Source: CANMXU01 sp052030545
Lineage (GTDB): Bacteria > Pseudomonadota > Gammaproteobacteria > Enterobacterales > Alteromonadaceae
NCBI RefSeq assembly: GCF_052030545.1
Contig: NZ_JBPDIH010000009.1
Location: 103,780-167,779 of the forward strand
DNA: 64,000 nucleotides
Direction of reading: 5' to 3'
The notes beneath the pieces are model-generated. The model saw only the letters and a program-made list of their open reading frames with translations. It was not told where the DNA came from and ran no database searches. Numbering within the stretch: position 1 is the first letter of the stretch; each line of letters begins with the position of its first letter. A program made the position numbers and the translations under genes. Positions 42,657 through 52,039 of this stretch are shown here, one piece after another.

Positions 42657-44276
42657 ATGACAAAACCGAAAAAGCTTTCTTCTGACGTAGAGGAGCAAGT
42701 ACAAATACTTGCAGGCGACATTTATTTGCAAGTCGAAGAGAAAATTTCATCATTTCTCAGCACCTACTCCCAATCACAAGACATCAGCGAGCAGATAACT
42801 GAGGAAATAACTCAGCAGCAACCGGCCTATTTGGCGCTTGAGCAGCAACTTCAAAGCGAGCAAGCCAAAAATGCAGAACTGATGGCGAACTTAAGCCAAG
42901 GCGAAAAAAACGATAAAGCACAACAAGCCCAGATAGCAAAATTAACAGAAACAGTCGCTGAGCAAGCACAAAGCCTTCAACAAAATAGTGAACTCAATAG
43001 CGCAAAACTTACCGATACTGAACAAGTTCTTAAAGAAAAACTGCAAGAAATTTCGAGCTTAACTGAGCAGGTTGAAAAACTAAGTGCCAGTGAAAAACAG
43101 CTTGCCGAGCAGCAACTGGCAGCGGAGCAACAGCTTGTAACCTTAAATTCACAAAATAATGACTTTCAAAAAGCGGCCGACAATACTGAGAAGAACCTAA
43201 AAGCCAAATCAGCAACCTTGGAAGTGCAAAACCAACAAATTTCTGAATTACGTTTGCAGCTAGACAATAGTAGTGCCGAACTGGCGCATCTTAAAGCACA
43301 GCAAACGCAGGTGCTGAGCTCAGCCAATGAAGAGTTGTCGCAAGAAAAACAACAAGTGAATTTGTTGGTTCAACAAAAGTCAGAATTAGAGCAAGCGCTT
43401 AAATCTGCTGAGCGAGCACTTGAATTAAGTGAACATCAGCAACAACAAGATACCGAAAAAGCATCAAATTTGAGTAAAGCAAACCAACTTTTAACGGATG
43501 ATAAACAATCGTTGGAACAAGCGCTAACAAAAGCGCAAGTGCAAGAAAAGTCAATGTCGACAGAGTTAGCTGATGCCACAAATCAATTAGCAGCAGCAAC
43601 TGCACAAATAACCTTGCTAGAGCAAGACTTACAAGCGAGTAACCAAGCAATGGAACAGCTAGGTAAACAAAGCCAAATAGAGTTAGACGAAATAAAACAA
43701 TCACTGAAAGCGAATGAGCAAGAATATCAAAGTCAGTTAACAAAACTCAAAGCGTCGATAGACGTTGAACAAAAACGTGTCATAAGTTTTGAAAAAGCAA
43801 CTGATGGTTATCAGCAACAAATTGCCAGCGTGTCAGATAAAATGGCGACAATGGAGCAGCAAAGCACCAAAGATCAGCATACTTTGCAGCATTTACAGCA
43901 GCAAATAGCGCAAGATCAGAAAAACTGGCAACAACAAACCAGTGTTTGGCAGCAACAACAAGATAACTTAAAAGATTCACTCAATATTGCTGAAGAAAAA
44001 ACCGCCGTTTTACAGGCAGAAGTTGAGCAGTTACATCAAGATGCGCAAGCGGTTAAACAGCAAACAGAAAAAAATAAACAACTCGCTCATGCGAATAAAG
44101 AAAAACAAGCGGTGGAATACGATAAAGCGCGTGAAACCATTAAGTATTTGCGTGATGAAAACTTAGCGCTAAATACCAAGCTTGATGAGCAAGTATCAGC
44201 ACTTGAAGAAAAAGTCACTGAGTATCGCTTACGGTTTGAATATGCACAAAAGCAGCTAGCAAAAAACTCTTCTTAA
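42657..44276 (+). CDS. Long coiled-coil protein of unknown function
   Basis: 539 residues with hardly any Gly/Pro/aromatic residues after position 60 and an extraordinary Gln/Glu/Ala/Lys/Leu content. Heptad pattern runs through almost the entire length, so a parallel or antiparallel coiled-coil rod of several tens of nanometres is expected. The first 60 residues (DVEEQVQILAGDIYLQVEEKISSF) look like a small folded or membrane-proximal head. No signal peptide or transmembrane segment. GGCGGGAG precedes the ATG. Resembles KfrA/SMC-like rods only in composition. YjaG is 130 bases downstream. Function unknown. Confidence 0.75.
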   Translation: MTKPKKLSSDVEEQVQILAGDIYLQVEEKISSFLSTYSQSQDISEQITEEITQQQPAYLALEQQLQSEQAKNAELMANLSQGEKNDKAQQAQIAKLTETVAEQAQSLQQNSELNSAKLTDTEQVLKEKLQEISSLTEQVEKLSASEKQLAEQQLAAEQQLVTLNSQNNDFQKAADNTEKNLKAKSATLEVQNQQISELRLQLDNSSAELAHLKAQQTQVLSSANEELSQEKQQVNLLVQQKSELEQALKSAERALELSEHQQQQDTEKASNLSKANQLLTDDKQSLEQALTKAQVQEKSMSTELADATNQLAAATAQITLLEQDLQASNQAMEQLGKQSQIELDEIKQSLKANEQEYQSQLTKLKASIDVEQKRVISFEKATDGYQQQIASVSDKMATMEQQSTKDQHTLQHLQQQIAQDQKNWQQQTSVWQQQQDNLKDSLNIAEEKTAVLQAEVEQLHQDAQAVKQQTEKNKQLAHANKEKQAVEYDKARETIKYLRDENLALNTKLDEQVSALEEKVTEYRLRFEYAQKQLAKNSS

Positions 44277-44406
44277 CAGTGTAGATGGCAATATTGAAGC
44301 TTTTTTTGTCCATTAATATCATAGGTAAAAACAATATAGTGCTAGTGTCACGGGCATATCTGGCTATAATGTTTGCCCAGTTCAGTATTCTTTTAGGTAA
44401 ACATTA

Positions 44407-45006
44407 GTGAATTCTCAAGCTCAATTATTAACATTAAGTCAGTGGCGTCAAATAGCGTTTTCAGCAGCATTGCTTGAACGCATGTTGCCTAATTATAAAA
44501 TGTTCACAGACAATGTTGAGTTTGGCAATCCGGCGATATTACGCAATCAATTAGATTTAATATGGCAATGGTTAGATAAAAATAACCGCTGTAAAATTAA
44601 TTATGATGCGCAACTATTAAAACTTGAAGAGCAAATTCCTGATCCTGAGTCTTTTGAATTTTTTGGGGTCTTTCCTGCTCTTGATACATGCATGGCACTG
44701 ATGTCGCTATTACAAGCGATGCAAGACAAAGACACGCAAGGCTTTAGCAATGTTTGCCGCCTTTCAGAAAACAGTGTGTCTGCTTATATTGAGCTGTTAT
44801 TGGCGCATGAACAAGAAAGTGGTAATGATGTTGACGGATCTGACGACGCAATTTTAGCGCACCCCTTAATGATGTGGGAACAAGAGGTGCAGCAAGAATT
44901 ACTCGATGTTTTGCAAAATGCGCCAGAGAATAAACAAACCTGCCAAAAAATCAAAGCTTTAGTATTGGAAGAAGGCTTATCTAATTTAGGTATTGAAATA
45001 GACTAA
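44407..45006 (+). CDS. yjaG: YjaG family protein (DUF416)
   Basis: 199 residues, the usual length for YjaG. Helical protein with SQWRQIAFSAALLERMLPNY at the N-terminus and the DUF416-typical FGVFPALDTCMAL near residue 85. Function unknown; conserved in gammaproteobacteria. Start is GTG, with AGGTAA eight bases upstream; an in-frame ATG is not available before residue 26. Possible -10 TATAAT at 44365-44370. Convergent with the next gene, one base apart. Confidence 0.88.
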   Translation: MNSQAQLLTLSQWRQIAFSAALLERMLPNYKMFTDNVEFGNPAILRNQLDLIWQWLDKNNRCKINYDAQLLKLEEQIPDPESFEFFGVFPALDTCMALMSLLQAMQDKDTQGFSNVCRLSENSVSAYIELLLAHEQESGNDVDGSDDAILAHPLMMWEQEVQQELLDVLQNAPENKQTCQKIKALVLEEGLSNLGIEID

Positions 45007-45007
45007 G

Positions 45008-45394
45008 TTAGTTAGCGACTTCATTGTTGATTAACCTGATTTGTGGCTGCTCGAGACTAATAATATTGACGCAGTCATTCTGACCTTTAATTAGGTATTC
45101 CGTTAATGATTGATTTTTTGATAAAAATCCATAACGAAGACTTTCTTGAGCTAACCAGCCGGAATTATGAATTTCCAATAGCCAGTTATTAATAATGACG
45201 TTGTTCTCCCAAAACTCCAATAAATTGCTCTCATCTAAACACCGAAAACCGATCGGTTGCTTAAAGTTAATTTCAAAAGTGTTATCTGGGTTGGCAAAAA
45301 CGATTATCGTTAAATACTCACAGTTATAACTAATCGATTCTATATAAGTATCACTACCACAGTATGCTTGAGTGTGTATGACTGATGCTTCCAT
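45008..45394 (-). CDS. Hypothetical protein
   Basis: About 128 residues, mixed alpha/beta, many aromatic and Ile/Asn residues; no signal peptide, no motif I can name. ATG 45394 is chosen because GGAGGT lies four bases before it; ATG 45406 is in frame but its own Shine-Dalgarno region is missing. Codon use resembles the A+T-rich neighbours but is even more Asn/Ile-rich. Confidence 0.6.
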   Translation of the reverse strand: MEASVIHTQAYCGSDTYIESISYNCEYLTIIVFANPDNTFEINFKQPIGFRCLDESNLLEFWENNVIINNWLLEIHNSGWLAQESLRYGFLSKNQSLTEYLIKGQNDCVNIISLEQPQIRLINNEVAN

Positions 45395-45499
45395 CAATAC
45401 CTCCATGTTTCACGTTTATTATTGCCACTAAGCTTTTATCGCTCTTAATAGCTAGTATTGATGGAGTTTGATGAAAAGTCTGTAACTGTTTTGTAGAGA

Positions 45500-46093
45500 C
45501 TAGCTAGTCTTATTTATCTGATATAAAAGGTAAATTACTTGTCCAGCCGTTTTTTCTTTCAATAGCTTCCAGTGACTTGGCATTTGCTGAGTATTATTAT
45601 CTTTTTCCATTTCGACATACACTAACGCCTCGTCAGCTAACAAATTTTGGTCAATTAATTGTGCGGTTTGTTCTACTAAATTTTTTCTAAAAGGAGGATC
45701 AATAAATACCAGAGAATATTGCTGTTGTTCGTTCTTTAGATAGCTTAAAGCATCCGTTTTACAAATGGTGACATTATCTGCTTTTAAGGTAGCTTTGTTG
45801 GCTTGCAGTTGCTTGGCTGCGTCTGGGTTTAACTCTAAAAAGGTGACATGGTGTGCGCCTCTTGAAAGTGCTTCGAAACCTAAGCTGCCAGAGCCAGCAA
45901 AACAGTCTAAACAATTGCTCTCAAGAATATACGGCGCTAGCCAATTAAATACCGTTTCTTTTACTCGGTCGGTGGTGGGGCGTAAACCTTCAGCCATTAG
46001 CACAGGTAATTTTCGGCCTCTATGCTTACCGGCAATAATGCGAATATTGCCTGTTGGCGCGGCTTTACTGTTTTTTTTGTTGCGTTTGGTCAT
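45500..46093 (-). CDS. rsmD: 16S rRNA (guanine(966)-N2)-methyltransferase
   Basis: 197 residues, family-typical. The SAM-binding motif is FAGSGSLGFEALSRGA (about 65-80) and the catalytic motif IV is DPPF (about 130). Methylates G966 of 16S rRNA on the assembled 30S subunit. The N-terminal segment IRIIAGKHRGRKLPV is characteristic of RsmD. Divergent from ftsY across 117 bases, the usual arrangement in gammaproteobacteria. Confidence 0.94.
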   Translation of the reverse strand: MTKRNKKNSKAAPTGNIRIIAGKHRGRKLPVLMAEGLRPTTDRVKETVFNWLAPYILESNCLDCFAGSGSLGFEALSRGAHHVTFLELNPDAAKQLQANKATLKADNVTICKTDALSYLKNEQQQYSLVFIDPPFRKNLVEQTAQLIDQNLLADEALVYVEMEKDNNTQQMPSHWKLLKEKTAGQVIYLLYQINKTS

Positions 46094-46210
46094 AGGATAA
46101 ATAGCTTTTGTTTTTAACCGAGAGTATAAGTGGTACTATATCGGCAATTTTATCCTTGTTTGGTATGAAAATGCCATTCGAATCCACTTAATTATATTGT
46201 AATTGCATTT

Positions 46211-47401
<1,191 letters not shown>

Positions 47402-47468
47402 CGGTAGAATGATCTGAGCAAAGCTGTCACTAAATAACGCTAATAATAAGAAGCCATATTGACCCTAT

Positions 47469-48173
47469 ATGATTAATTTTAACAATGTCAGTAAAACCTA
47501 TCCAGGCGGTTTTGCCGCTTTAAAAAATGTAAGTTTTAATTTGGCTGCGGGCGAAATGGCTTTTTTAACCGGCCATTCCGGTGCTGGTAAAAGTACCTTG
47601 TTAAAATTAATTAGCTTAATGGAGCAACCAAGCTGCGGCAGTATTAAAATCGACGGTACTGAGCTTGCGCGGATCAAATATAGCCAAATACCTTATGTAC
47701 GCCGCGGCATCGGCATGATCTTTCAAAACCATAACTTATTAATGGACCGCACCGTTTTTGACAATGTTGCTTTACCCTTAGTGATTGAAGGCTATAGCCA
47801 TAAAGATATAAAAAAACGTGTTGAAGCGGCGATTGAAAAAGTACATTTAACTAGCAAACTGCGTTGTTTCCCTTATATGCTTTCAGGTGGTGAACAACAA
47901 CGCGTTGGTATTGCCCGCGCCATTGTTAATAAACCGCCAATATTATTAGCTGATGAGCCAACTGGGAATTTAGATCCTAAATTATCACTTGATATTATCC
48001 GTTTGTTTGAAGAATTTAACGCTGTCGGTGTTGCCGTATTAATTGCGACGCATGATTTAGGCTTAATTGCTCGTATGAAATATCGTACCTTAACGTTAAA
48101 ACAAGGCACCATGATTAATGACGGGCTGATAGACGGCTTGCAGACACAAGTGCCAGGAGAAGTTGATGAGTAA
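47469..48173 (+). CDS. ftsE: Cell division ATP-binding protein FtsE
   Basis: 234 residues. ABC ATPase with Walker A GHSGAGKST (about 36-44), signature LSGGEQQR (about 138-145) and Walker B ILLADEPTGNLDP (about 159-171). With FtsX it forms the divisome complex that activates peptidoglycan hydrolases through EnvC. Overlaps ftsX by eight bases. Confidence 0.96.
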   Translation: MINFNNVSKTYPGGFAALKNVSFNLAAGEMAFLTGHSGAGKSTLLKLISLMEQPSCGSIKIDGTELARIKYSQIPYVRRGIGMIFQNHNLLMDRTVFDNVALPLVIEGYSHKDIKKRVEAAIEKVHLTSKLRCFPYMLSGGEQQRVGIARAIVNKPPILLADEPTGNLDPKLSLDIIRLFEEFNAVGVAVLIATHDLGLIARMKYRTLTLKQGTMINDGLIDGLQTQVPGEVDE

Positions 48174-49134
48174 GTTATCAACTTCGAAAAGAAAAGTCGG
48201 CTTAATGACGCGACTACTTTCCTTGCCAGCGCGGCATGCACAACAAGCGATTGGCAGTTTAGGTGATTTGTGGCGTACACCATTTACGTCGGTGATGACC
48301 GTGTTGGTATTAGGCATAAGTTTAGCCTTACCGGCAACCTTACATTTGTTTGTTAAAAACACCGATGTGATCACTGACCAGTGGCAGTCAGCGTCGCAAA
48401 TTAGCTTATTTTTAAAAACGTCAGTTACGGATAAAGCGGCGCAAAATTTAGTGCAGCGGGTGCAACTATTGCCTGAAGTCGCCAATGTGCAATACATTTC
48501 CGCACAACAAGCATTAGATGACTTTAAAGTGCTCTCTGGTTTTGGACAAGCGCTTGAGTATTTAGACAGTAATCCACTCCCGGCAACTTTAATTGTGACG
48601 CCAACTGAGCGGGCAAGCCAAAGCCTTGCCGCCAAAGAATTGCTTAATAAACTTGAGCAACACCGAGAAGTAGAACAAGGTAAACTCGACCTAGAATGGT
48701 TGACGCGTTTGCAAGCCATTGCTCAGTTAGTTGAAGATATCGTCATCAGTGTCGCACTTATGTTATGTCTATCTGTGGTGCTTATTGTCAGCAATACCAT
48801 ACGATTGGCGATATTAAATCAAAAAGACGCTATCGCGGTAATGAAGCTCGTCGGGGCAACCGACGCGTTTATTCAACGCCCTTTTTTATACTCTGGCGTT
48901 TGGTATGGCATTTTAGGCGGTTTGTTTTCAGGCATTACCGTCAGCTTGTTGGCGTATTATCTTTCAAGCTCAGTCGAAAAAATTACCGACCTTTACCGCA
49001 GTAGCTTTACTTTACAAGGACTATCGGCGTTTGAGTACATTTTACTGTTATCTTTTGCTGTTACATTAGGCCTTGTTGGCAGCTATCTATCTGTTAGAAA
49101 ACACATTAGAGAAATTGAACCGACCACAGATTAA
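48166..49134 (+). CDS. ftsX: Cell division protein FtsX
   Basis: 322 residues from ATG 48166 (TTG 48163 is in frame). Transmembrane helices at about 40-60, 198-220, 250-273 and 290-312 with a periplasmic loop between the first two, as in FtsX. CAGGAGAA lies just upstream, within the end of ftsE, and the eight-base overlap with ftsE implies translational coupling. Membrane partner of FtsE. Confidence 0.95.
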   Translation: MSKLSTSKRKVGLMTRLLSLPARHAQQAIGSLGDLWRTPFTSVMTVLVLGISLALPATLHLFVKNTDVITDQWQSASQISLFLKTSVTDKAAQNLVQRVQLLPEVANVQYISAQQALDDFKVLSGFGQALEYLDSNPLPATLIVTPTERASQSLAAKELLNKLEQHREVEQGKLDLEWLTRLQAIAQLVEDIVISVALMLCLSVVLIVSNTIRLAILNQKDAIAVMKLVGATDAFIQRPFLYSGVWYGILGGLFSGITVSLLAYYLSSSVEKITDLYRSSFTLQGLSAFEYILLLSFAVTLGLVGSYLSVRKHIREIEPTTD

Positions 49135-49356
49135 AACCTTTGTTTTACACTCTTGCCACCATTTTCACCTTCAAAGCGCTTTTTGGGTTACTTCTTTTAA
49201 CAAAAATACACAAATTAGTTTAAAAAAAGTGGAATAGAAAGTTGTTTTCCCCGTTCTACTTAGGTAGTGTTGAGAATCACCTCGTGATCTTTTGCTTTAT
49301 TATTGATAAAATCACGGGCGTAAAAATTTTAGTAAATGGATATGAGGATAAATACA

Positions 49357-50208
49357 ATGCAATCGATGGCGTTAACCGTCCCACGTAGTGGCAGCATTGA
49401 AACATATGTGCAATCAGCTTATAGCATTCCTATGCTTACTGCCGAAAGAGAGCAGGAGCTTGCTACACGCCTCCATCAGCATGACGACTTACAAGCTGCA
49501 CAAGAGCTGATTATGTCGCATTTACGATTTGTTATTCACGTTGCTAAAGGCTATGCCGGTTATGGTTTACCGCAAGCTGATCTTATTCAAGAAGGTAACG
49601 TAGGTTTAATGAAAGCTGTTAAGCGTTTTAACCCGGAAGTGGGTGTTCGCTTGGTTTCTTTTGCTGTTCATTGGATCAAAGCAGAAATTCATGAGTTTGT
49701 TTTACGTAACTGGCGTATTGTTAAAGTTGCAACAACTAAAGCTCAACGTAAATTATTTTTTAATTTACGTAAAAATAAAAAGCGCTTAGGTTGGTTTAGT
49801 AATGATGAAATTAATAACGTTGCTGAAACTTTAGGTGTAAGTACTAAAGATGTGTTGGAAATGGAATCTCGTATGAGTAACCAAGACCAAGCCTTTGAAC
49901 TTTCTTCTGATGAAGACGACAGTGCAAGCGCTGGTAGTTTTTCTCCAGCACAATATCTTGAAGACAAGCAGTCTGACTTAGCAACTATTGTTGAAGACGA
50001 CAATTGGGAGAATCACGCAAACCAACGTTTAACTTCTGCATTAGTGGATTTAGACGAGCGTAGCCAAGATATTATTCGCACCCGTTGGTTAACGGATGAT
50101 AAAGCGACTTTACAAGAGCTAGCAGATAAATACCAAATCTCAGCAGAGCGTGTTCGCCAACTTGAAAAGAATGCGTTAACAAAACTTAAAAACACTATGG
50201 TGATATAG
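49357..50208 (+). CDS. rpoH: RNA polymerase sigma-32 (heat-shock) factor
   Basis: 283 residues, 284 in E. coli. Region 2 contains DLIQEGNVGLMKAVKRFNPEVGVRLVSFAVHWIKAEIHE (split: DLIQEGNVGLMKAVKRF about 71-87; VRLVSFAVHWIKAEIHE about 93-109) and the RpoH box QRKLFFNLRK follows near 130. Region 4 helix-turn-helix TLQELADKYQISAERVRQLE near the C-terminus. Directs transcription of chaperone and protease genes. ATG 49357 has AGGA eight bases before it and matches the family N-terminus; upstream ATGs at 49336 and 49342 are in frame but less likely. Third position in the conserved ftsY-ftsE-ftsX-rpoH cluster. Confidence 0.96.
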   Translation: MQSMALTVPRSGSIETYVQSAYSIPMLTAEREQELATRLHQHDDLQAAQELIMSHLRFVIHVAKGYAGYGLPQADLIQEGNVGLMKAVKRFNPEVGVRLVSFAVHWIKAEIHEFVLRNWRIVKVATTKAQRKLFFNLRKNKKRLGWFSNDEINNVAETLGVSTKDVLEMESRMSNQDQAFELSSDEDDSASAGSFSPAQYLEDKQSDLATIVEDDNWENHANQRLTSALVDLDERSQDIIRTRWLTDDKATLQELADKYQISAERVRQLEKNALTKLKNTMVI

Positions 50209-50240
50209 TAGTGGCTTAGTTTTGCTTAGCACTTAAGCAT

Positions 50241-50296
50241 AAAAAATAGACATAAAAAAACCGGCTAAAAAGCCGGTTTTTTTATGTCTATTTTTT
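50241..50296. terminator. Long bidirectional terminator between rpoH and metJ
   Basis: A perfect inverted repeat of 26 bases each side (ending in CCGGCT / AGCCGG) around an AAAA loop, with A-run before and T-run after. It serves both convergent genes. Confidence 0.92.
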
Positions 50297-50307
50297 ATAA
50301 GTCTAAT

Positions 50308-50637
50308 TTAATCTTCATCAACTTCATAAGCGCTGAAGTCGGTAATACCTTGCTCTTCAAGCAGTTTACGTACACTAGCAGGTAGCTTTTGATCATTGTC
50401 TTTAGCTAAATCATTGTCGTCAGGTAGAGGCTGACCGGTAAATGCGTGTAAAAATGCTTCGCATAACAGTTCGCTATTGGTAGCGTGGCGTAAATTACTG
50501 ACTTGGCGACGGGTGCGTTCATCGGTTAACACCTTAAGGACACGTAATGGGATAGAGACAGTAATTTTTTTGACTTGCGCGCTTTTTTTGCCGTGCTCCG
50601 CGTAAGGATTAATATACTCACCATTCCACTCAGCCAT
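50308..50637 (-). CDS. metJ: Methionine repressor MetJ
   Basis: 109 residues, very close in sequence to E. coli MetJ: MAEWNGEYINPYAEHGKKSA at the N-terminus, ribbon KKITVSIPLRVLKVL near 22-36 and helix RRQVSNLRHATNSELLCEAFLHAFTGQPLPDD after it (listed in two parts: RRQVSNLRHATNSELL and CEAFLHAFTGQPLPDD). A ribbon-helix-helix dimer that binds met boxes with SAM as co-repressor. The start at 50637 is fixed by homology and GAGGT upstream; a longer in-frame ORF reaches 50730 but has no family match. Faces metB. Confidence 0.97.
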   Translation of the reverse strand: MAEWNGEYINPYAEHGKKSAQVKKITVSIPLRVLKVLTDERTRRQVSNLRHATNSELLCEAFLHAFTGQPLPDDNDLAKDNDQKLPASVRKLLEEQGITDFSAYEVDED

Positions 50638-50742
50638 GAACTTACCTCGATACTTCGATAAAAAGGGAGAAACCCTTAGATTAAAATAATTTGCTAGGCT
50701 AAATTGTACTGGTTGTAGGGCTTGAGTCAACAGTGAAAGTGT

Positions 50743-50813
50743 AGAAGTTTAGATGTCTAAAGTTCTTGACCGCTTTTACTAAAGTGTTTAGAGTTATAGA
50801 CGTCCAAACATCT
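50743..50813. promoter_or_regulatory. MetJ operators (tandem met boxes)
   Basis: 8-base units resembling AGACGTCT in tandem. Cluster 1: AGAAGTTT, AGATGTCT, AAAGTTCT (50743-50766). Cluster 2: AGAGTTAT, AGACGTCC, AAACATCT (50790-50813). Both lie between the divergent metJ and metB genes and overlap the metB promoter. Confidence 0.85.
50766..50794 (+). promoter_or_regulatory. Probable metB promoter
   Basis: TTGACC (50766-50771), 17-base spacer, TAGAGT (50789-50794). Transcription would start close to 50801 within the second met-box cluster, so MetJ binding should block it. Confidence 0.6.
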
Positions 50814-50833
50814 AAATGAATTTGAGGAATAAA

Positions 50834-51994
50834 ATGACGGTTAAAAAAATTGCTACAGTCGCCGTACGCGCTGGCATTAATAACGATAAGCACCACGGTG
50901 CAGTTGTTGCTCCAATTCACTTGTCGAGTACATATTCGTTAAAAGGCTTTAATGAAAAGCGCGAATTTGACTATTCCAGAACGGGTAACCCAACCCGAGC
51001 AACATTAGCACAAGCGATTGCCGATCTAGAGCAGGGCAGTGTTGGTGTGGTCACCAGTACCGGCATGGCTGCGGCTCATTTAGTATGCCAGTTGCTTTCT
51101 GTTGACGATGTTATTGTTATTCCACATGACTGCTATGGCGGCAGTTATCGTTTATATACCCATTTAGCTAAACGCGGCTTATTTAAGGTTATTGTCGTTG
51201 ACCAAAACGATGAACAAGCACTAGCCGATGCTTTAGCGCAAAAACCCAAAGTGGTGTTAATCGAAACACCAAGTAATCCTTTATTACGATTAGTTGATAT
51301 TGAAAAAGTCGCAAAACTAAGTCACGACGTTGGCGCTTTAGTGGCGGTTGATAATACTTTTATGTCACCTGTATTACAGCGCCCGCTCACCTTAGGTGCT
51401 GATATTGTGTTTCATTCGACCACTAAATACATTAATGGTCACAGTGATGTTGTTGGTGGTGTTTTGGTTACTAAAGATCAAGCATTAGGCGAAGAGCTTG
51501 CTTGGTGGGCAAACTGCATTGGCATTACAGGCGCCGCATTTGACAGCTATCTAACTGTGCGTGGCTTAAAAACTCTGCCACTTAGAATGAAACAGCATCA
51601 ACAAAATGCCGATGCTGTTGCTGAGTTTTTAGTGAATCATCCCGCCGTTGAAAAAGTATATTACCCGGGGCTTAGTGATCACCCAAGTCACGCATTAGCT
51701 AAAAAACAGCAAGCGAATTTTGGTTCAATGATGAGTTTTGAAGTGAAAGGTGGTGAAGCTGCCGTTAAAGCACTATTTGCCAATCTGGATTTGTTTACCT
51801 TGGCGCAGTCGTTAGGTGGTGTGGAAAGCTTGATCAGTCATCCATCGACAATGACTCATGCAGGCATGGAATTAGAAGCGCAAATAGCTGCAGGTATTAA
51901 GCAATCGTTAGTGCGCGTATCGGTTGGTATAGAAGATATTGACGATATTATTGCTGATCTTGGTCAAGGCTTAGCCGCCAGCCAACATAATTAG
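50834..51994 (+). CDS. metB: Cystathionine gamma-synthase
   Basis: 386 residues, the E. coli length. Condenses O-succinylhomoserine and cysteine to cystathionine. PLP lysine in HSTTKYINGHSDV (about 195-207), with SRTGNPTR near 45 and SLGGVESLI near 325. ATG 50834 has TTGAGGA six bases before it; 50816 is an alternative upstream ATG. First gene of metBL, under MetJ boxes. Confidence 0.95.
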   Translation: MTVKKIATVAVRAGINNDKHHGAVVAPIHLSSTYSLKGFNEKREFDYSRTGNPTRATLAQAIADLEQGSVGVVTSTGMAAAHLVCQLLSVDDVIVIPHDCYGGSYRLYTHLAKRGLFKVIVVDQNDEQALADALAQKPKVVLIETPSNPLLRLVDIEKVAKLSHDVGALVAVDNTFMSPVLQRPLTLGADIVFHSTTKYINGHSDVVGGVLVTKDQALGEELAWWANCIGITGAAFDSYLTVRGLKTLPLRMKQHQQNADAVAEFLVNHPAVEKVYYPGLSDHPSHALAKKQQANFGSMMSFEVKGGEAAVKALFANLDLFTLAQSLGGVESLISHPSTMTHAGMELEAQIAAGIKQSLVRVSVGIEDIDDIIADLGQGLAASQHN

Positions 51995-52039
51995 TCAAAG
52001 CTACCGCTAAGTTTTCGATAAGTCATAGGTAATTAAAAC

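Noticed and set aside
43399..43743. Minus-strand hydrophobic ORFs inside the coiled-coil gene
   Set aside because: Leu/Val-rich readings are the antisense of Gln/Lys/Glu-rich codons; they have no start context and the plus-strand gene is a better explanation.
49135..49356. RNA thermometer in the rpoH 5' region
   Set aside because: A small hairpin around ATCACCTCGTGAT is visible, but I cannot show that it covers the start or ribosome site.
50638..50730. N-terminal extension of metJ by 31 residues
   Set aside because: Homology to MetJ starts at MAEWNGEY, GAGGT lies just upstream, and the extension overlaps the non-coding gap.
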